A stretch of DNA of 64,000 nucleotides, from positions 151,692 to 215,691 of the forward strand of contig NZ_RXOZ01000036.1 of the NCBI RefSeq assembly GCF_003991205.1, read 5' to 3'. The stretch is from Georgenia sp. SYP-B2076. Its GTDB lineage: Bacteria > Actinomycetota > Actinomycetes > Actinomycetales > Actinomycetaceae. Positions 8,207 through 19,351 of the stretch are shown piece after piece (position 1 is the first letter of the stretch; every line of letters starts with the position of its first letter). The position numbers and the translations under genes are program-made. The notes beneath the pieces were generated by a model. It saw nothing but the letters and a program-made list of their open reading frames with translations. It had not been told where the DNA came from and made no database searches.

Positions 8207-9619
8207 CTAGCGGGCCGGCTGGTGGGGCCGATGGTCGGACGCCGGAGGCTCGACCGGGCGGCCCGCCGTGCGACCGAGCGGCAGACGCACGCGCACCCGC
8301 CATCCTGCCGCCTGCTCGCGCGGACCGATCTCGGCCTCGCCGCCGTGGAGGTGGACGCGTTCGCGGATGCCGCGCAGGCCGTAGCCGGAGCCGTGGGTGC
8401 CGGGGCGCGGCTGGCCGTTGTCGACGACCTCCACCTCGGCCCACCCGGCGCCGTCGGCGCCGCCCGTGCGGACGGTCACCTGCGCGCGGGTGGCGGTGCT
8501 GTGCCGCACGACGTTGGACAGCGACTCCTGCGCGGTGCGGTACAGCGACAACGCGACCGGAGCCGTCACGCCGGCGAGGTCGCCGGGGCGCTGCTCGACC
8601 GCCGCGAGCTCGACGTCAAGACCCGGGCGCCGGTGCGACGCGACGAGCCCGCGCAGCTCGGCCAGGTTTGGCACGGGGGCCCGCCCGCCGTCGCCGCGCA
8701 CCGTATCCGTCTCGCTGCGCAGCACCCCGAGGAGCGAGCGCATCTCGCCGACGGCGGTGCGGCTGGCGTCCTCGATGGTGCGCAGCGCCTCGGCGGCAGC
8801 GTCGGGCGCGCGGGTCAGCACCTTGCGGGCGGCGCCGGCCTGCACACCGATGACCGAGACGTGGTGGGCGACGACGTCGTGCAGCTCGCGGGCGATGCGC
8901 AGCCGCTCGTCGACCACTGCCCGGCGGGCGAGCTCGTCCGCCTGCTCGCGGATGCGCTCGGCCTGGGCGGCCATGCGCTCGCGGCGCAGCGCCCCGCGCC
9001 AGGAGGTCCGGCCCACGGCGATGGCGCCGCCGAAGTACAGGAGGTTGACGGCGGCGGTGTAGAGCACGGCCGCCGTCAGCTGCGGCAGCGGTCCCCGCGG
9101 CTCCTCGTAGGACTTCAGCATCTGGGCGTAGCCGGAGGTGACCGTGAACGTGATGACGATCCACAGCGTCATCGCCAGCAGCACGAACCCCATCGCGATC
9201 CAGAGCAGGCGCCGGTCGCGGGCCCAGGCGACGGCGGCGTACAGCGCCGCGAAGTACGCCACTTGGAAGCTGATCTGGCCGGCCACCTCGGTGCTGAGGT
9301 AGGACAGCGCCACGAACGCGGCGCTGGAGCTGACGAGGACGCCGAGCGGGAACCGGCGTCGGAGGGCCAGCGGCAGGATCATCAGGCCCACGGCGACATA
9401 GGCGCGCCACGCCGCCTCGCCCTCGGCGCGCAGTCCCATGTTCTTGGTCAGCAGGGTCATCAGGAGGGCGAGGGCCACGAAGGTCGCCGCGCCGACGACA
9501 TCGTTGCGCAGCTGTCGCGGGCCGGGCGGGGGTCGCTCCCACAGGGGGTCCACGGGGTCGTTCAGCCAGGCGTTCAGCCGTTCCGGCAGCCCGAGCGGGA
9601 GGAGAACGGGAGGAGCCAT
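8207..9619 (-). CDS. Sensor histidine kinase (HisKA_3/NarX-like)
   Basis: A 470-residue membrane kinase. Five to six hydrophobic segments span residues 40-200 with short loops, so sensing is probably intramembrane. A coiled region leads into the HisKA_3 dimerisation helix with phosphoacceptor His247 in RELHDVVAHH. The HATPase domain shows the N box (SNVVRHS), G1 (VDNGQPRPGTHGSGYGL) and a C-terminal strand. It pairs with the NarL-type regulator 95 bp downstream. The start MAPPVLL has GGGAGGAG just before it. Confidence 0.87.
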   Translation of the reverse strand: MAPPVLLPLGLPERLNAWLNDPVDPLWERPPPGPRQLRNDVVGAATFVALALLMTLLTKNMGLRAEGEAAWRAYVAVGLMILPLALRRRFPLGVLVSSSAAFVALSYLSTEVAGQISFQVAYFAALYAAVAWARDRRLLWIAMGFVLLAMTLWIVITFTVTSGYAQMLKSYEEPRGPLPQLTAAVLYTAAVNLLYFGGAIAVGRTSWRGALRRERMAAQAERIREQADELARRAVVDERLRIARELHDVVAHHVSVIGVQAGAARKVLTRAPDAAAEALRTIEDASRTAVGEMRSLLGVLRSETDTVRGDGGRAPVPNLAELRGLVASHRRPGLDVELAAVEQRPGDLAGVTAPVALSLYRTAQESLSNVVRHSTATRAQVTVRTGGADGAGWAEVEVVDNGQPRPGTHGSGYGLRGIRERVHLHGGEAEIGPREQAAGWRVRVRLPLGRTAGRPVEPPASDHRPHQPAR

Positions 9620-9730
9620 GACGCGCACCTTATCGGCGGCGGCCCGCCGTCCGTCGTCCGACGGAGCGCCGGACGGCGGAGTGGTTCCCCCGCGCGGCCC
9701 GGCAGTGCCCTGCCACGGCGGCACGTCGGT

Positions 9731-11212
9731 TCAGGCCGTCCAGGGGTAGTCGGCGAGCGCGCGTTCGACGCCGCTGCCGGTCTCGCGCGGGAGTAATGAT
9801 GCAGCGCGTGGGGCGGGCCTGGTGTGTCCGGGCAGGGCCGGAGCGTGGGAGGCGTAGCGGTGCCCGGTCGGGGTGGTGGTCTCCACCACGTGGCCGCCCG
9901 GGCCGGCGCGCTGGTCTGCGGCGGGCAGGATGCGCGCCCTCCACCCGGGGGCGGCCTTGGCGTAGTTGCACCCCTCGCAGGTGCCCTGGAGGTTCTCGGC
10001 GGTGGTCGCCCCGCCCTCGGCGTGGGCCACGACGTGGTCGCGGTGGCGGATAGCCGCGTCGCACCACAGCGTCCGGCACAACTGGTCCCGCACCCCGACG
10101 AATCGGGCCAGGCCGGGCGGCACGATCCGGCGCCGGGAGTCCATCGCCACGAGCTGTCCGGTGCCCGGCGCGGTGAACAGCCGCCGCAGCCACAACAACA
10201 CCCTCGCCTCACCGGGACCGGGCGTGCCGGTTCCCTTCGGGGTGCCGGTGCGCTCCTTCACGAGCTCGCGGGCCCACTCGGCCGGGACGGTGCCGTAGCC
10301 GGGGATGGCGGCGGGCTCGTCGTCGCCGGTGAGCAGGGTCCGCTCGGTCATGACGACCTGGACCTCGACCGGGACATCCGCGGCCCGCGCCTGGCCGGTG
10401 ACCCGCTCGACGAGGGTGTCTGCCATGAGCTGTCCCCGGCTGCGCCCGTCGCCCTGGGCCCGCAGGGCGTCCGCCGCCCGGGTCAGCGCAGCGTAGACCC
10501 CCACCCCCTGGGCCACCGGGAGCAGCCCGGTCAGGTAGGTCATGGTGTCCGGGGCCGGGCGCAGGCTCACGCCCCGCTCCCCCTCGGCCTTGCGTGCCCG
10601 CCGCACCACCGCGGCGGCGTCGAGTCGGTAGGCGACGGCGCGGGCCCGGGCGACCAGCCGGCGGTCCCCCATCCGCTCGAGCCCCTGCGGGTCGGCCCAC
10701 AGCTCGGCGTCGAGCGCCGCCCGGTCGGCCACGCTCAGGCAGGCCGACTCGCGCACCAGCAAGGTGGCGCGCCACTCGCTGATCGACCCGGCCGCCAGGG
10801 CGGCGAAGGTGTGCGGCATCTCCAGGACCAGCGCCTTCGCCAGGCCCAGCAGCCGCCCGCCCCGGGCCGGCGACTCCCGGCGGGCCAGCGCCACCTGCGC
10901 GCCCACCCCCTGGCCGCGCCGGGCCGCCGGCACCCCGGCCGCGGCCTGCGCCCGGCGCTGGGAGGCGTCCAGGTCCACCGCGATCCGCGCCTGCGCCGCC
11001 GAGGCGGCGGCCTTGAGCTCCTCCAGCGCCCGGAGCTGGTCGACGCGCTCGGCGTCGGGCACGTCCCGGTCCAGGTCCGCCACCGCCACCCGCCAGCGGG
11101 CGATGTCCACCGAGGTCGGGCGGGCAGGGGTGGGACCGGGATGCCCCGCACCCCGGTCCCGGCCACGCTGCCCATCGAACATGTGTATGAGACTACCGGC
11201 GGGCACCGACAT
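9731..11212 (-). CDS. DUF222 / HNH endonuclease domain protein
   Basis: A protein of up to 493 residues with a DUF222 region (about 30-330) followed by an HNH nuclease domain (about 370-420). The HNH core is seen as CRTLWCDAA, the catalytic RHRDHVVAHAEGG, NLQGTCEGCN and a final Lys/Ala stretch, giving two CxxxxC/CxxC zinc knuckle pairs. These proteins are multi-copy in many actinomycete genomes; function is unproven, with links to mobile introns or DNA processing proposed. The start is uncertain: ATG at 11182 (MFDGQ) is an alternative to 11212. No partner gene is evident. Confidence 0.82.
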   Translation of the reverse strand: MSVPAGSLIHMFDGQRGRDRGAGHPGPTPARPTSVDIARWRVAVADLDRDVPDAERVDQLRALEELKAAASAAQARIAVDLDASQRRAQAAAGVPAARRGQGVGAQVALARRESPARGGRLLGLAKALVLEMPHTFAALAAGSISEWRATLLVRESACLSVADRAALDAELWADPQGLERMGDRRLVARARAVAYRLDAAAVVRRARKAEGERGVSLRPAPDTMTYLTGLLPVAQGVGVYAALTRAADALRAQGDGRSRGQLMADTLVERVTGQARAADVPVEVQVVMTERTLLTGDDEPAAIPGYGTVPAEWARELVKERTGTPKGTGTPGPGEARVLLWLRRLFTAPGTGQLVAMDSRRRIVPPGLARFVGVRDQLCRTLWCDAAIRHRDHVVAHAEGGATTAENLQGTCEGCNYAKAAPGWRARILPAADQRAGPGGHVVETTTPTGHRYASHAPALPGHTRPAPRAASLLPRETGSGVERALADYPWTA

Positions 11213-11269
11213 CGCGCCCGCGCCTGGGGACAGACCCGCACGACGACGGTCCGACTCTCGGCACGCGCC

Positions 11270-11301
11270 CGACGGCCCCGGGCGCTCACCCGGGGCCGTC
11301 G
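11270..11301 (-). terminator. Hairpin terminator after aceB
   Basis: A perfect 13-bp GC stem (11270-11282 with 11289-11301) closes a 6-nt loop, 51 bp beyond the aceB stop codon. No U-tract follows, as is usual for actinobacterial terminators. It also lies just upstream of the DUF222 gene. Confidence 0.6.
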
Positions 11302-11352
11302 TCAGGGGACATCACGCCGAGGAGGGACCTCGCCGGGACGGGAGGGCGCCGG

Positions 11353-13191
<1,839 letters not shown>

Positions 13192-13221
13192 GGTCTGAGG
13201 TCCTCTCGGGGCCGTCACGCG

Positions 13222-14553
13222 TCAGTGGAACTGCTGCTCTTCGGTGGACCCGCGCAGCGCCAGGGTGTCGCTGTTCGGGTTCAGGGCGGTGGAGACTAGG
13301 TCGAAGTACCCCGTGCCGACCTCGCGCTGGTGCTTGGTGGCCGTGTAGCCGTCCGCCTCGGCCGCGAACTCCTTCTCCTGGAGCTCGACGTAGGCGCTCA
13401 TGCCGCGCTCGGCGTAGCCGCGGGCCAGCTCGAACATGCCGTAGTTGAGCTGGTGGAAGCCGGCGAGGGTGATGAACTGGAACGTGTAGCCCAGCTCGCC
13501 GAGCTCGCGCTGGAAGGCGGCGATCTGCTCGTCGGTCAGGTGGGCCTTCCAGTTGAAGGACGGCGAGCAGTTGTAGGCGAGCATCTTGCCGGGGAACTGC
13601 TCGTGGACCGCGTCGGCGACCTGGCGGGCCAGCCCGATGTCCGGCGTCGACGTCTCGACCCAGATCAGGTCGGCGTACGGGGCGTAGGCCAGGGCCCGGG
13701 TGATGACGGGGCCGGCGCCGGGGTTGGTGCGGTAGAAGCCCTCGGGGGTGCGCTCGCCGGTGAGGAACGCGGCGTCGCGCTCGTCGACGTCGGAGGTGAT
13801 GAGGTTGGCGCCGAGGGCGTCGGTGCGGGCGACGATGATCGTCGGGGTGCCCATGACGTCCGCGGCCAGCCGCGCCGCGTTGAGGGTGCGCACGTGCTGG
13901 GCGGTGGGCACGAGCACCTTGCCGCCGAGGTGCCCGCACTTCTTCTCCGAGGCGAGCTGGTCCTCGTAGTGCACGCCCGCGGCGCCGGCCGCGATGAGGG
14001 ACTTGGCGAGCTCGAAGGCGTTGAGCGGGCCGCCGAAGCCGGCCTCGGCGTCGGCGACGATCGGGGCGAGCCAGTCGAAGCCCGGGTCGGTGCCCTCGGA
14101 GAAGGAGATCTCGTCGGCGCGCAGGAGGGCGTTGTTGATGCGGCGGACCACGGTGGGCACCGAGTTGACCGGGTAGAGCGACTGGTCGGGGTAAGTGTTG
14201 CCCGAGACGTTGCCGTCGGCCGCGACCTGCCAGCCGGAGAGGTAGATGGCCTTGAGCCCGGCGCGGACCTGCTGGACCGCCTGGTTGCCCGTGATGGCGC
14301 CGAGCGCGTGGACGTAGTCGGTGGTGTGCAGCAGCTCCCACAGCCGCTCGGCGCCGCGGCGGGCCAGGGTGAACTCCTCGCGGACGGTGCCGCGCAGGCG
14401 CACCACGTCCTCGGCGGTGTAGGTGCGCTCGACCCCCGCCCAGCGCGGGTCGGTGGCCCACTGCCGCTCGAGCTCGGCGGCCTCGGCGGCGATGCGCTCG
14501 GCAGGGGTGCGGGGCGGGGTCGTGGTGGTCGGGTTGTCGAGCGTGCTGGTCAT
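13222..14553 (-). CDS. aceA: Isocitrate lyase
   Basis: First enzyme of the glyoxylate shunt, cleaving isocitrate to succinate and glyoxylate for growth on acetate or fatty acids. A 443-residue protein with the catalytic KKCGH motif (Cys206), [10 protein letters not shown] before it and NCSPSFNW further on. Length matches the short bacterial class. The start MTSTLDNP has a strong GGAGGAGA site 7 nt upstream. Divergent from the RamB-type regulator, with two palindromes in the 127-bp gap, and co-transcribed with aceB. Confidence 0.96.
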   Translation of the reverse strand: MTSTLDNPTTTTPPRTPAERIAAEAAELERQWATDPRWAGVERTYTAEDVVRLRGTVREEFTLARRGAERLWELLHTTDYVHALGAITGNQAVQQVRAGLKAIYLSGWQVAADGNVSGNTYPDQSLYPVNSVPTVVRRINNALLRADEISFSEGTDPGFDWLAPIVADAEAGFGGPLNAFELAKSLIAAGAAGVHYEDQLASEKKCGHLGGKVLVPTAQHVRTLNAARLAADVMGTPTIIVARTDALGANLITSDVDERDAAFLTGERTPEGFYRTNPGAGPVITRALAYAPYADLIWVETSTPDIGLARQVADAVHEQFPGKMLAYNCSPSFNWKAHLTDEQIAAFQRELGELGYTFQFITLAGFHQLNYGMFELARGYAERGMSAYVELQEKEFAAEADGYTATKHQREVGTGYFDLVSTALNPNSDTLALRGSTEEQQFH

Positions 14554-14597
14554 CGTGCTCTCCTCCGTCGGGGGGCCGCGGCCCGTTAACTTCCGTG

Positions 14598-14619
14598 TCA
14601 CTTCACCCTGGTGCAGTGA
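14598..14619. promoter_or_regulatory. Imperfect palindrome in aceA-ramB gap (site 1)
   Basis: TCACTTCACC-CT-GGTGCAGTGA pairs 9 of 10 positions. It lies 45 bp upstream of the aceA start and carries the CTTCAC/GTGAAG core also seen in site 2, so both may bind one regulator, plausibly RamB. Confidence 0.45.
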
Positions 14620-14646
14620 CTCATCTCACAACCACTGCTAATCTCG

Positions 14647-14668
14647 GTGAAGATTGGGCGATCTTCAC
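14647..14668. promoter_or_regulatory. Perfect palindrome upstream of ramB (site 2)
   Basis: GTGAAGAT-N6-ATCTTCAC is a perfect 8-bp inverted repeat ending 12 nt before the proposed TTG start of ramB, overlapping its leader. The location fits an autoregulatory operator. It also argues against the alternative TTG start at 14654, which lies inside it. Confidence 0.5.
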
Positions 14669-14680
14669 GAGGAGAGAACT

Positions 14681-16126
14681 TTGACGAAGACGGAGCCCAC
14701 GACGGACCTGGCCACCCTTGGGCGGCGCATCCGGCACGCCCGCCAGGCGAAGGGCTGGACGCTCGCGGAGCTGGCGGCGCGGGTGGAGCGGGCGCCGTCG
14801 CTGCTCTCCCAGGTGGAGAACGGCCGGCGGGAGCCCCGCCTCGCGCTGCTGCGCACCATCGCCCGCGAGCTCGGCGTCTCCGTCGCGGACCTGATGAAGG
14901 ACGAGGCGCCCTCGCACCGGGCGGCCCTCGAGATCGCCCTCGCCCAGGCGCAGGTGCGCCCGCATTACACGGCGCTCGGCCTGCCGCGGGTGCGGGCGAG
15001 CGCGAAGATGCCCACCGAGGCGCTCGAGGCGCTCGTGGGCCTGCACGAGGAGCTGGCCCGCCGGGCGACGATCCGCTCGGCCACGCCCGAGGAGGCCCGC
15101 CGGGCCAACGCCGAGCTGCGCCACAAGATGCGGGCGCGGCACAACTACTTCGCCGAGATCGAGCGGCTCGCCACGGAGATTTCCGCCGCCGTCGGGCACA
15201 CCGCGGGGCCGCTGACGGAGCGGGGCGTCGCGTCGGTGACGGCGCACCTGGGCTTCACGCTGCACCGGGCGGCGGACCTGCCCCGGGCCACCCGGTCGGT
15301 CTCCGACCTGCGCCACCGCCGCATCTACCTGCCGCTCGCGGACCGCGGCGGCCACGACCCGCGCACGATCGTGCTGCAGACCCTCGGCCACTTCGCGCTC
15401 AACCACTCCGACCCCACCGGGTACGCCGACTTCCTACGCCAGCGGGTCGAGGCGAACTACTTCGCCGCGGCGCTGCTCATGCCGGAAGGGCCGTCGGTAG
15501 CCTTCCTGCGGGACGCCAAGGCGAACAAGGCCCTGGCCATCGACGACCTCCGCGACGTCTTCGCCGTCTCCTACGAGACCGCCGCGCACCGGTTCACCAA
15601 CCTCGCGACCGAGCACCTGGACCTGCCCGTGCACTTCATGCGCGTCGGCGAGGACGGGGTGATCTACAAGGCCTACGAGAACGACGACGTCACCTTCCCC
15701 ACCGACGTCACCGGCGCCATCGAGGGGCAGACTGTGTGCCGGTTCTGGGCCTCGCGCGCCGTGTTCAACAACGCCGACCGGTACGCCACCCACTACCAGT
15801 ACACGGACATGGGCCGCGGGACGTACTGGTGCACCACGCATGTCGAACGCACCGGCGACGGCGACTTCGCCATCGACGTCGGCGTGCCGTTCGCGCACGT
15901 GAAGTGGTTCCAGGGCCGGGAGACCGCGGTGCGCTCCCGGTCCTCCTGCCCCGACCCGTCCTGCTGCCGACGCCCCCCGGCGGAGCTCGCCGCCCGGTGG
16001 CAGTCGCAGGCGTGGCCCAGCGCCCGCGCGCACTCGCACCTCCTCGCGGCCATCCCGCCCGGGACGTTCCCCGGCGTGGACGACACCGAGGTCTACGAGT
16101 TCCTCGAGCGGCACAGCCAGGGCTGA
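14681..16126 (+). CDS. ramB: RamB-type XRE-family regulator of acetate metabolism
   Basis: A 481-residue regulator: N-terminal XRE helix-turn-helix (about 10-65, with LAARVERAPSLLSQVENG), a central ImmA/IrrE-like region where HFALNH replaces the usual HExxH and VEANYFAAALLMP is retained, and a C-terminal short-chain fatty acyl regulator domain with a cysteine cluster CPDPSCC. This matches RamB of Corynebacterium and Mycobacterium, which controls aceA/aceB. Start taken as TTG at 14681, with GAGGAGAG 6 nt upstream; an in-frame TTG at 14654 lacks such a site. Divergent from aceA, which supports the assignment. Confidence 0.87.
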   Translation: MTKTEPTTDLATLGRRIRHARQAKGWTLAELAARVERAPSLLSQVENGRREPRLALLRTIARELGVSVADLMKDEAPSHRAALEIALAQAQVRPHYTALGLPRVRASAKMPTEALEALVGLHEELARRATIRSATPEEARRANAELRHKMRARHNYFAEIERLATEISAAVGHTAGPLTERGVASVTAHLGFTLHRAADLPRATRSVSDLRHRRIYLPLADRGGHDPRTIVLQTLGHFALNHSDPTGYADFLRQRVEANYFAAALLMPEGPSVAFLRDAKANKALAIDDLRDVFAVSYETAAHRFTNLATEHLDLPVHFMRVGEDGVIYKAYENDDVTFPTDVTGAIEGQTVCRFWASRAVFNNADRYATHYQYTDMGRGTYWCTTHVERTGDGDFAIDVGVPFAHVKWFQGRETAVRSRSSCPDPSCCRRPPAELAARWQSQAWPSARAHSHLLAAIPPGTFPGVDDTEVYEFLERHSQG

Positions 16127-16142
16127 CGTGACGCGGGCGTCG

Positions 16143-16226
16143 GGCCGCTCAGGGCCGCGCCGTCCAGCCGCTCAGGGCCGCGCCGCCGGGCCGCTCAGGC
16201 CGGGCGCCGGCCCGGCCGCTCAGGCC
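16143..16226. repeat. Degenerate 22-bp GC repeat between convergent ramB and murQ
   Basis: Four imperfect copies of GCCGCTCAGGGCCGCGCCG-like units begin near 16147, 16169, 16191 and 16217; the last covers the murQ stop codon. Hairpin potential is high, so the block may act as a bidirectional terminator. Confidence 0.45.
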
Positions 16227-17170
16227 CTCGCCCCGCCGTTCTGCTCGATCGCGACGCGCAGGATGCCGCCGGCGCGCTCGATCGCGGCCGGCGCCTCCTC
16301 GACGGCGATGCCGGTGAGCAGCACGAGGATCGCCCGCTTGACCGACCCGTCGACCGCCTCGAGGGCACGCGCGGCCTCGTCGGCGCCCACCCCGGCGGCC
16401 CCCATGACGGTGCGGACCGAACGCGCCTTGAGCTTCTCGTTGGTCGCCTGCAGGTCGACCATGATGCCGTGGTAGGTCTTGCCCAGCCGCACCATGCTGA
16501 GCGTGCTGAGCATGTTGACGACCAGCTTCTGTGCGGTGCCCGACTTCAGCCGGGTGGATCCCGCCACGATCTCCGGGCCGACGACGACCTCGATGGGGAC
16601 GTCGGCGAGGGCGCCGATCGCGGACCCCGCGTTCTGGGCGATCGCCACCGTGAACGCGCCGACGGCGCGGGCGTGCTGCAGGGCGCCGACGACGTACGGG
16701 GTGCGGCCGGAGGCCGAGATGCCCACGACCACGTCGCTCGCGGTGAGGCCGAGCCCGGCGAGCCCGGCGGCGGCCGCCTCCCCGTCGTCCTCGGAGTTCT
16801 CGACCGCGCGCTGAATGGCGGCGGGGCCGCCGGCGATGAGCCCGACGACGAGGCCGGGGTCGGTACCGAAGGTCGGCGGGCACTCGCTCGCGTCGAGGAT
16901 GCCGATGCGGCCGGCGGTGCCGGCTCCCACGTAGATCAGGCGCCCACCCCGGCGCATCCGCTCGACGATGCCGTCGACGGCGGCGGCGATCGCCGTGGCC
17001 CGTGCCCCGACGGCGGCGGGGACCTTGGCGTCCTCGGCGTTCATCTCCCGCACGAGGTCGATCGTGCTGAGGGTGTCAAGATCCGCGCGGCCCGGGCCGG
17101 CGGCCTCGGTCGTCAGCGTCGACAGCTCGTGGAGGAGCCTGTCCAGGCGTGCCGGTTCGTCACTGAGCAC
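16220..17170 (-). CDS. murQ: N-acetylmuramic acid 6-phosphate etherase
   Basis: Cleaves the lactyl ether of MurNAc-6-phosphate to give GlcNAc-6-phosphate and D-lactate in murein recycling. A 316-residue SIS-fold protein with the signature VGAGTAGRIGILDASECPPTFG (catalytic Glu96), VVGISASGRTPYV, GSTRLKSGTAQKL and the C-terminal LTGI motif. Length is typical. Its start overlaps the end of the upstream kinase by 11 bp, so the two are coupled: the kinase would phosphorylate MurNAc and MurQ act next. Faces a divergent MurR-type regulator beyond the kinase. Confidence 0.95.
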   Translation of the reverse strand: MLSDEPARLDRLLHELSTLTTEAAGPGRADLDTLSTIDLVREMNAEDAKVPAAVGARATAIAAAVDGIVERMRRGGRLIYVGAGTAGRIGILDASECPPTFGTDPGLVVGLIAGGPAAIQRAVENSEDDGEAAAAGLAGLGLTASDVVVGISASGRTPYVVGALQHARAVGAFTVAIAQNAGSAIGALADVPIEVVVGPEIVAGSTRLKSGTAQKLVVNMLSTLSMVRLGKTYHGIMVDLQATNEKLKARSVRTVMGAAGVGADEAARALEAVDGSVKRAILVLLTGIAVEEAPAAIERAGGILRVAIEQNGGARA

Positions 17171-18140
17171 GGTGGATGTACCTCTCGTGGGGCAGGTCGG
17201 CGCGGAGGGCGATGGCCCGGGCCCCGTCGAGCGCCGTGCCGGCGGGGTCGGCGGGGACGAGCCCGCGTGCGCGGAGCGCCGCGGCCAGGCGTGCCGCGAA
17301 CCAGGGATCTCGGGTGAGCCCGCCGAGTGCGCAGACCCGCCGCGCCGCGGCGTCCGCGGCGTCGGCGGCGTCCAACACGGCCGAGGCCCCCGCGGCGTCC
17401 GAGGCGTCCGCGGCGTCCGAGGCGGCGTGCGCCGTGTCCGCCAGGTGGGTCACGGCTCGCCCGGCGATCTCCAGCGCGACGGCGTCGCCGCCCTCCGCCC
17501 GGCGCAGCACCGCAGGGGCGACCATGGCGAGCCGCCGCCCAGCACCCGGCGCGCCCGAGACCCACCGGACGACGTCCGTCTCCGGCGCGATGACGCCCGG
17601 CAGGTCGGCGAACAGGGCGGTCGGGGGCCCGAGCCCGCACGCCGCCCCGAGGACGGCCCGGATGCCCTCGCGGCCGATCCACGAGCCGCCGCCGAGGTCG
17701 CCCACGTCCGTGCCCCAGCCGTCGACCCGCCGCAGCTCGCCCGTCCTGGAGACGCCCAGCGCGACGGCGCCCGTGCCGGCGATGAGGCTCACGCCCGGCT
17801 CCCCGCCAAGCGCGCCGACGTGGGCCGTGACGGCGTCGGAGGCGACCGCGACCGGCAGGCGGAGCCGCTCGGCCAGCTCCCGGGCGATCCGCTTACCGGC
17901 GCCCGGGTCGGTGAGGACGCCCGCCGCGCCCACGCCGACGGCGGACGGCGCAGGAACGGACAGGCGCGCCACGAGGGCCAGCACGCGCCCGGAGATCTGG
18001 GCGGCGCCGTCGCCGGCCGCTGCGCCCGCGGCCCCCTCGTCCTCCACGGTCGCGACGACACCGTCGGCGGAGAGTGCGCCCACCCGGCAGCGGGTCTTCC
18101 CGACGTCGACGCAGAGGGTCAGCCCTTCGTCTCGCGTCAT
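17160..18140 (-). CDS. BadF/BcrA-type N-acetylhexosamine kinase (MurK/NagK-like)
   Basis: A 326-residue ASKHA-fold kinase of the BadF/BadG/BcrA/BcrD type. The phosphate-1 loop CVDVGKTRCRVG is at 10-21, a central SLIAGTGAVALG and the glycine-rich GDLGGGSWIGREGI follow. Relatives such as MurK of Clostridium acetobutylicum phosphorylate MurNAc and GlcNAc. Coupling to murQ supports a MurNAc kinase role, supplying MurNAc-6-phosphate when uptake is not by PTS. Residues about 225-260 are an Ala/Asp-rich repetitive stretch (SDAADASDAAGAS), an odd insertion. Specificity remains inference. Confidence 0.82.
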   Translation of the reverse strand: MTRDEGLTLCVDVGKTRCRVGALSADGVVATVEDEGAAGAAAGDGAAQISGRVLALVARLSVPAPSAVGVGAAGVLTDPGAGKRIARELAERLRLPVAVASDAVTAHVGALGGEPGVSLIAGTGAVALGVSRTGELRRVDGWGTDVGDLGGGSWIGREGIRAVLGAACGLGPPTALFADLPGVIAPETDVVRWVSGAPGAGRRLAMVAPAVLRRAEGGDAVALEIAGRAVTHLADTAHAASDAADASDAAGASAVLDAADAADAAARRVCALGGLTRDPWFAARLAAALRARGLVPADPAGTALDGARAIALRADLPHERYIHRAQ

Positions 18141-18162
18141 ACCGCCCTCCTGACGGTGCGGA

Positions 18163-18213
18163 TGTAACGGTCATCCACCAGATCGCTCACTGCTGTAACG
18201 TATTTTCATCACA
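18163..18213. promoter_or_regulatory. Paired TGTAACG sites in kinase-murR gap
   Basis: TGTAACG occurs at 18163-18169 and again at 18194-18200, 31 bp apart (about three helical turns). The second is part of an imperfect palindrome, TGTAACG-TATTTT-CATCACA (18194-18213). The A/T-rich core stands out from its surroundings. These are plausible operators for the MurR-type regulator, controlling both divergent units. A related TGTAACCG lies at 19230 upstream of the GNAT operon. Confidence 0.5.
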
Positions 18214-18252
18214 GCGACGCGGATACTGCAAGGGACCACGGAGGAGGCCGAC

Positions 18253-19110
18253 GTGAGCGTCCAGTCGACGATCGAGGCCACGATCGGCTCCCTCTCGCCC
18301 TCGCTCCGCCGGGTCGCCGCCGCGATCCGCGAGAACCCGGCGATCGTCCTCGACAGCACCATCAACGATCTCGCCGACTCCTGCGGCACCTCCGTCGCGT
18401 CGGTGGTGCGGTTCTGCCGGGCGATAGGCCTCAGCGGGTACACCCAGCTGCGGATGATGCTCGCGACCGAGCTCGGCAAGGAGTCGGCACAGTTCGGCGG
18501 CACCAGCTACGGGGCGGACATCACCGAGGGCGAGTCGCTCGCCGAGATGGCCCAGAAGATCGCCTCGCTCGAGATCCTCGCGATCGAGGAGACGATCGCA
18601 CGGCTGGACTATCAGGCGCTCGAGCGCATCGTCGACGCGATCGACGGGGCGGGCCGCATCCTGCTCTACGGGGTCGGCGCCAGCCGATTCGTGGCCGAGG
18701 ACCTCCAGGTCAAGCTCTTCCGCATCGGGCGCACCGTGTTCGCGCCGACGGAGCCGCACGAGGCCTGGACGGCCGCGGTCCTCCCGGTCGAGGGCGTCGT
18801 CGCGGTCGCCTTCTCGCACGTCGGGGAGACGCACGAGACGCTGGAGTTCCTGCGCCTCGCCCGCGACAACGGCGCGCGCACGGTCGGCATCACCGGCGCC
18901 AAGGGCTCGAGCCTGGCCCGGCTCGCGGACCTCGCGCTCTTCACGGAGGTCCGCGAGACGACCTTCCGGGCCGGCGCCATGGTCAGCCGGATCGCCCAGC
19001 TCGCCGTCGTGGACTGCATCTTCGCGGGGGTCGCCCAGCGCCGGTACGACTCCACGGTGGAGGCCCTGCGACGCACCCGCGAGGTCACCCGGGGCGCCCG
19101 CGCCGTCTGA
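18253..19110 (+). CDS. MurR/RpiR-family transcriptional regulator
   Basis: A 285-residue regulator: N-terminal HTH_6 domain (1-77; SCGTSVASVVRFCRAIGLSG is its recognition region) and a C-terminal SIS sugar-phosphate-binding domain (about 125-260; VGASRFVAEDLQ and FSHVGETHETLE). MurR-type proteins repress MurNAc catabolism until MurNAc-6-phosphate or a related sugar phosphate binds. GTG start with GGAGGAGGC upstream. It lies between the divergent kinase-murQ pair and the downstream uptake/deacetylation operon, so it probably controls both. Confidence 0.88.
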   Translation: MSVQSTIEATIGSLSPSLRRVAAAIRENPAIVLDSTINDLADSCGTSVASVVRFCRAIGLSGYTQLRMMLATELGKESAQFGGTSYGADITEGESLAEMAQKIASLEILAIEETIARLDYQALERIVDAIDGAGRILLYGVGASRFVAEDLQVKLFRIGRTVFAPTEPHEAWTAAVLPVEGVVAVAFSHVGETHETLEFLRLARDNGARTVGITGAKGSSLARLADLALFTEVRETTFRAGAMVSRIAQLAVVDCIFAGVAQRRYDSTVEALRRTREVTRGARAV

Positions 19111-19351
19111 CGCGCGTCGTCTCCGGCGGGCAGCCGACGACCGGCCGCCCACCACGGCCGACGGCGGCGTCGCCCACGGCCGCCGACTGCGGCGTCGCCC
19201 GCGGCCGACGGCGCAGCCCCAGTGCGCCATGTAACCGAACTCCGTCCCAAAGAGTGTGGGTGAAAAAACTTGCCGGTGTGACGTGGATGACACTACTGTC
19301 GCTGCAACTGCGGACGACGAGGTCCGCCGTCCGCCAGCGAAAGGAACGCGG

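Noticed and set aside
14654..14680. Earlier TTG start for ramB
   Set aside because: It lies inside the perfect palindrome and lacks a ribosome binding site, whereas TTG at 14681 follows GAGGAGAG.
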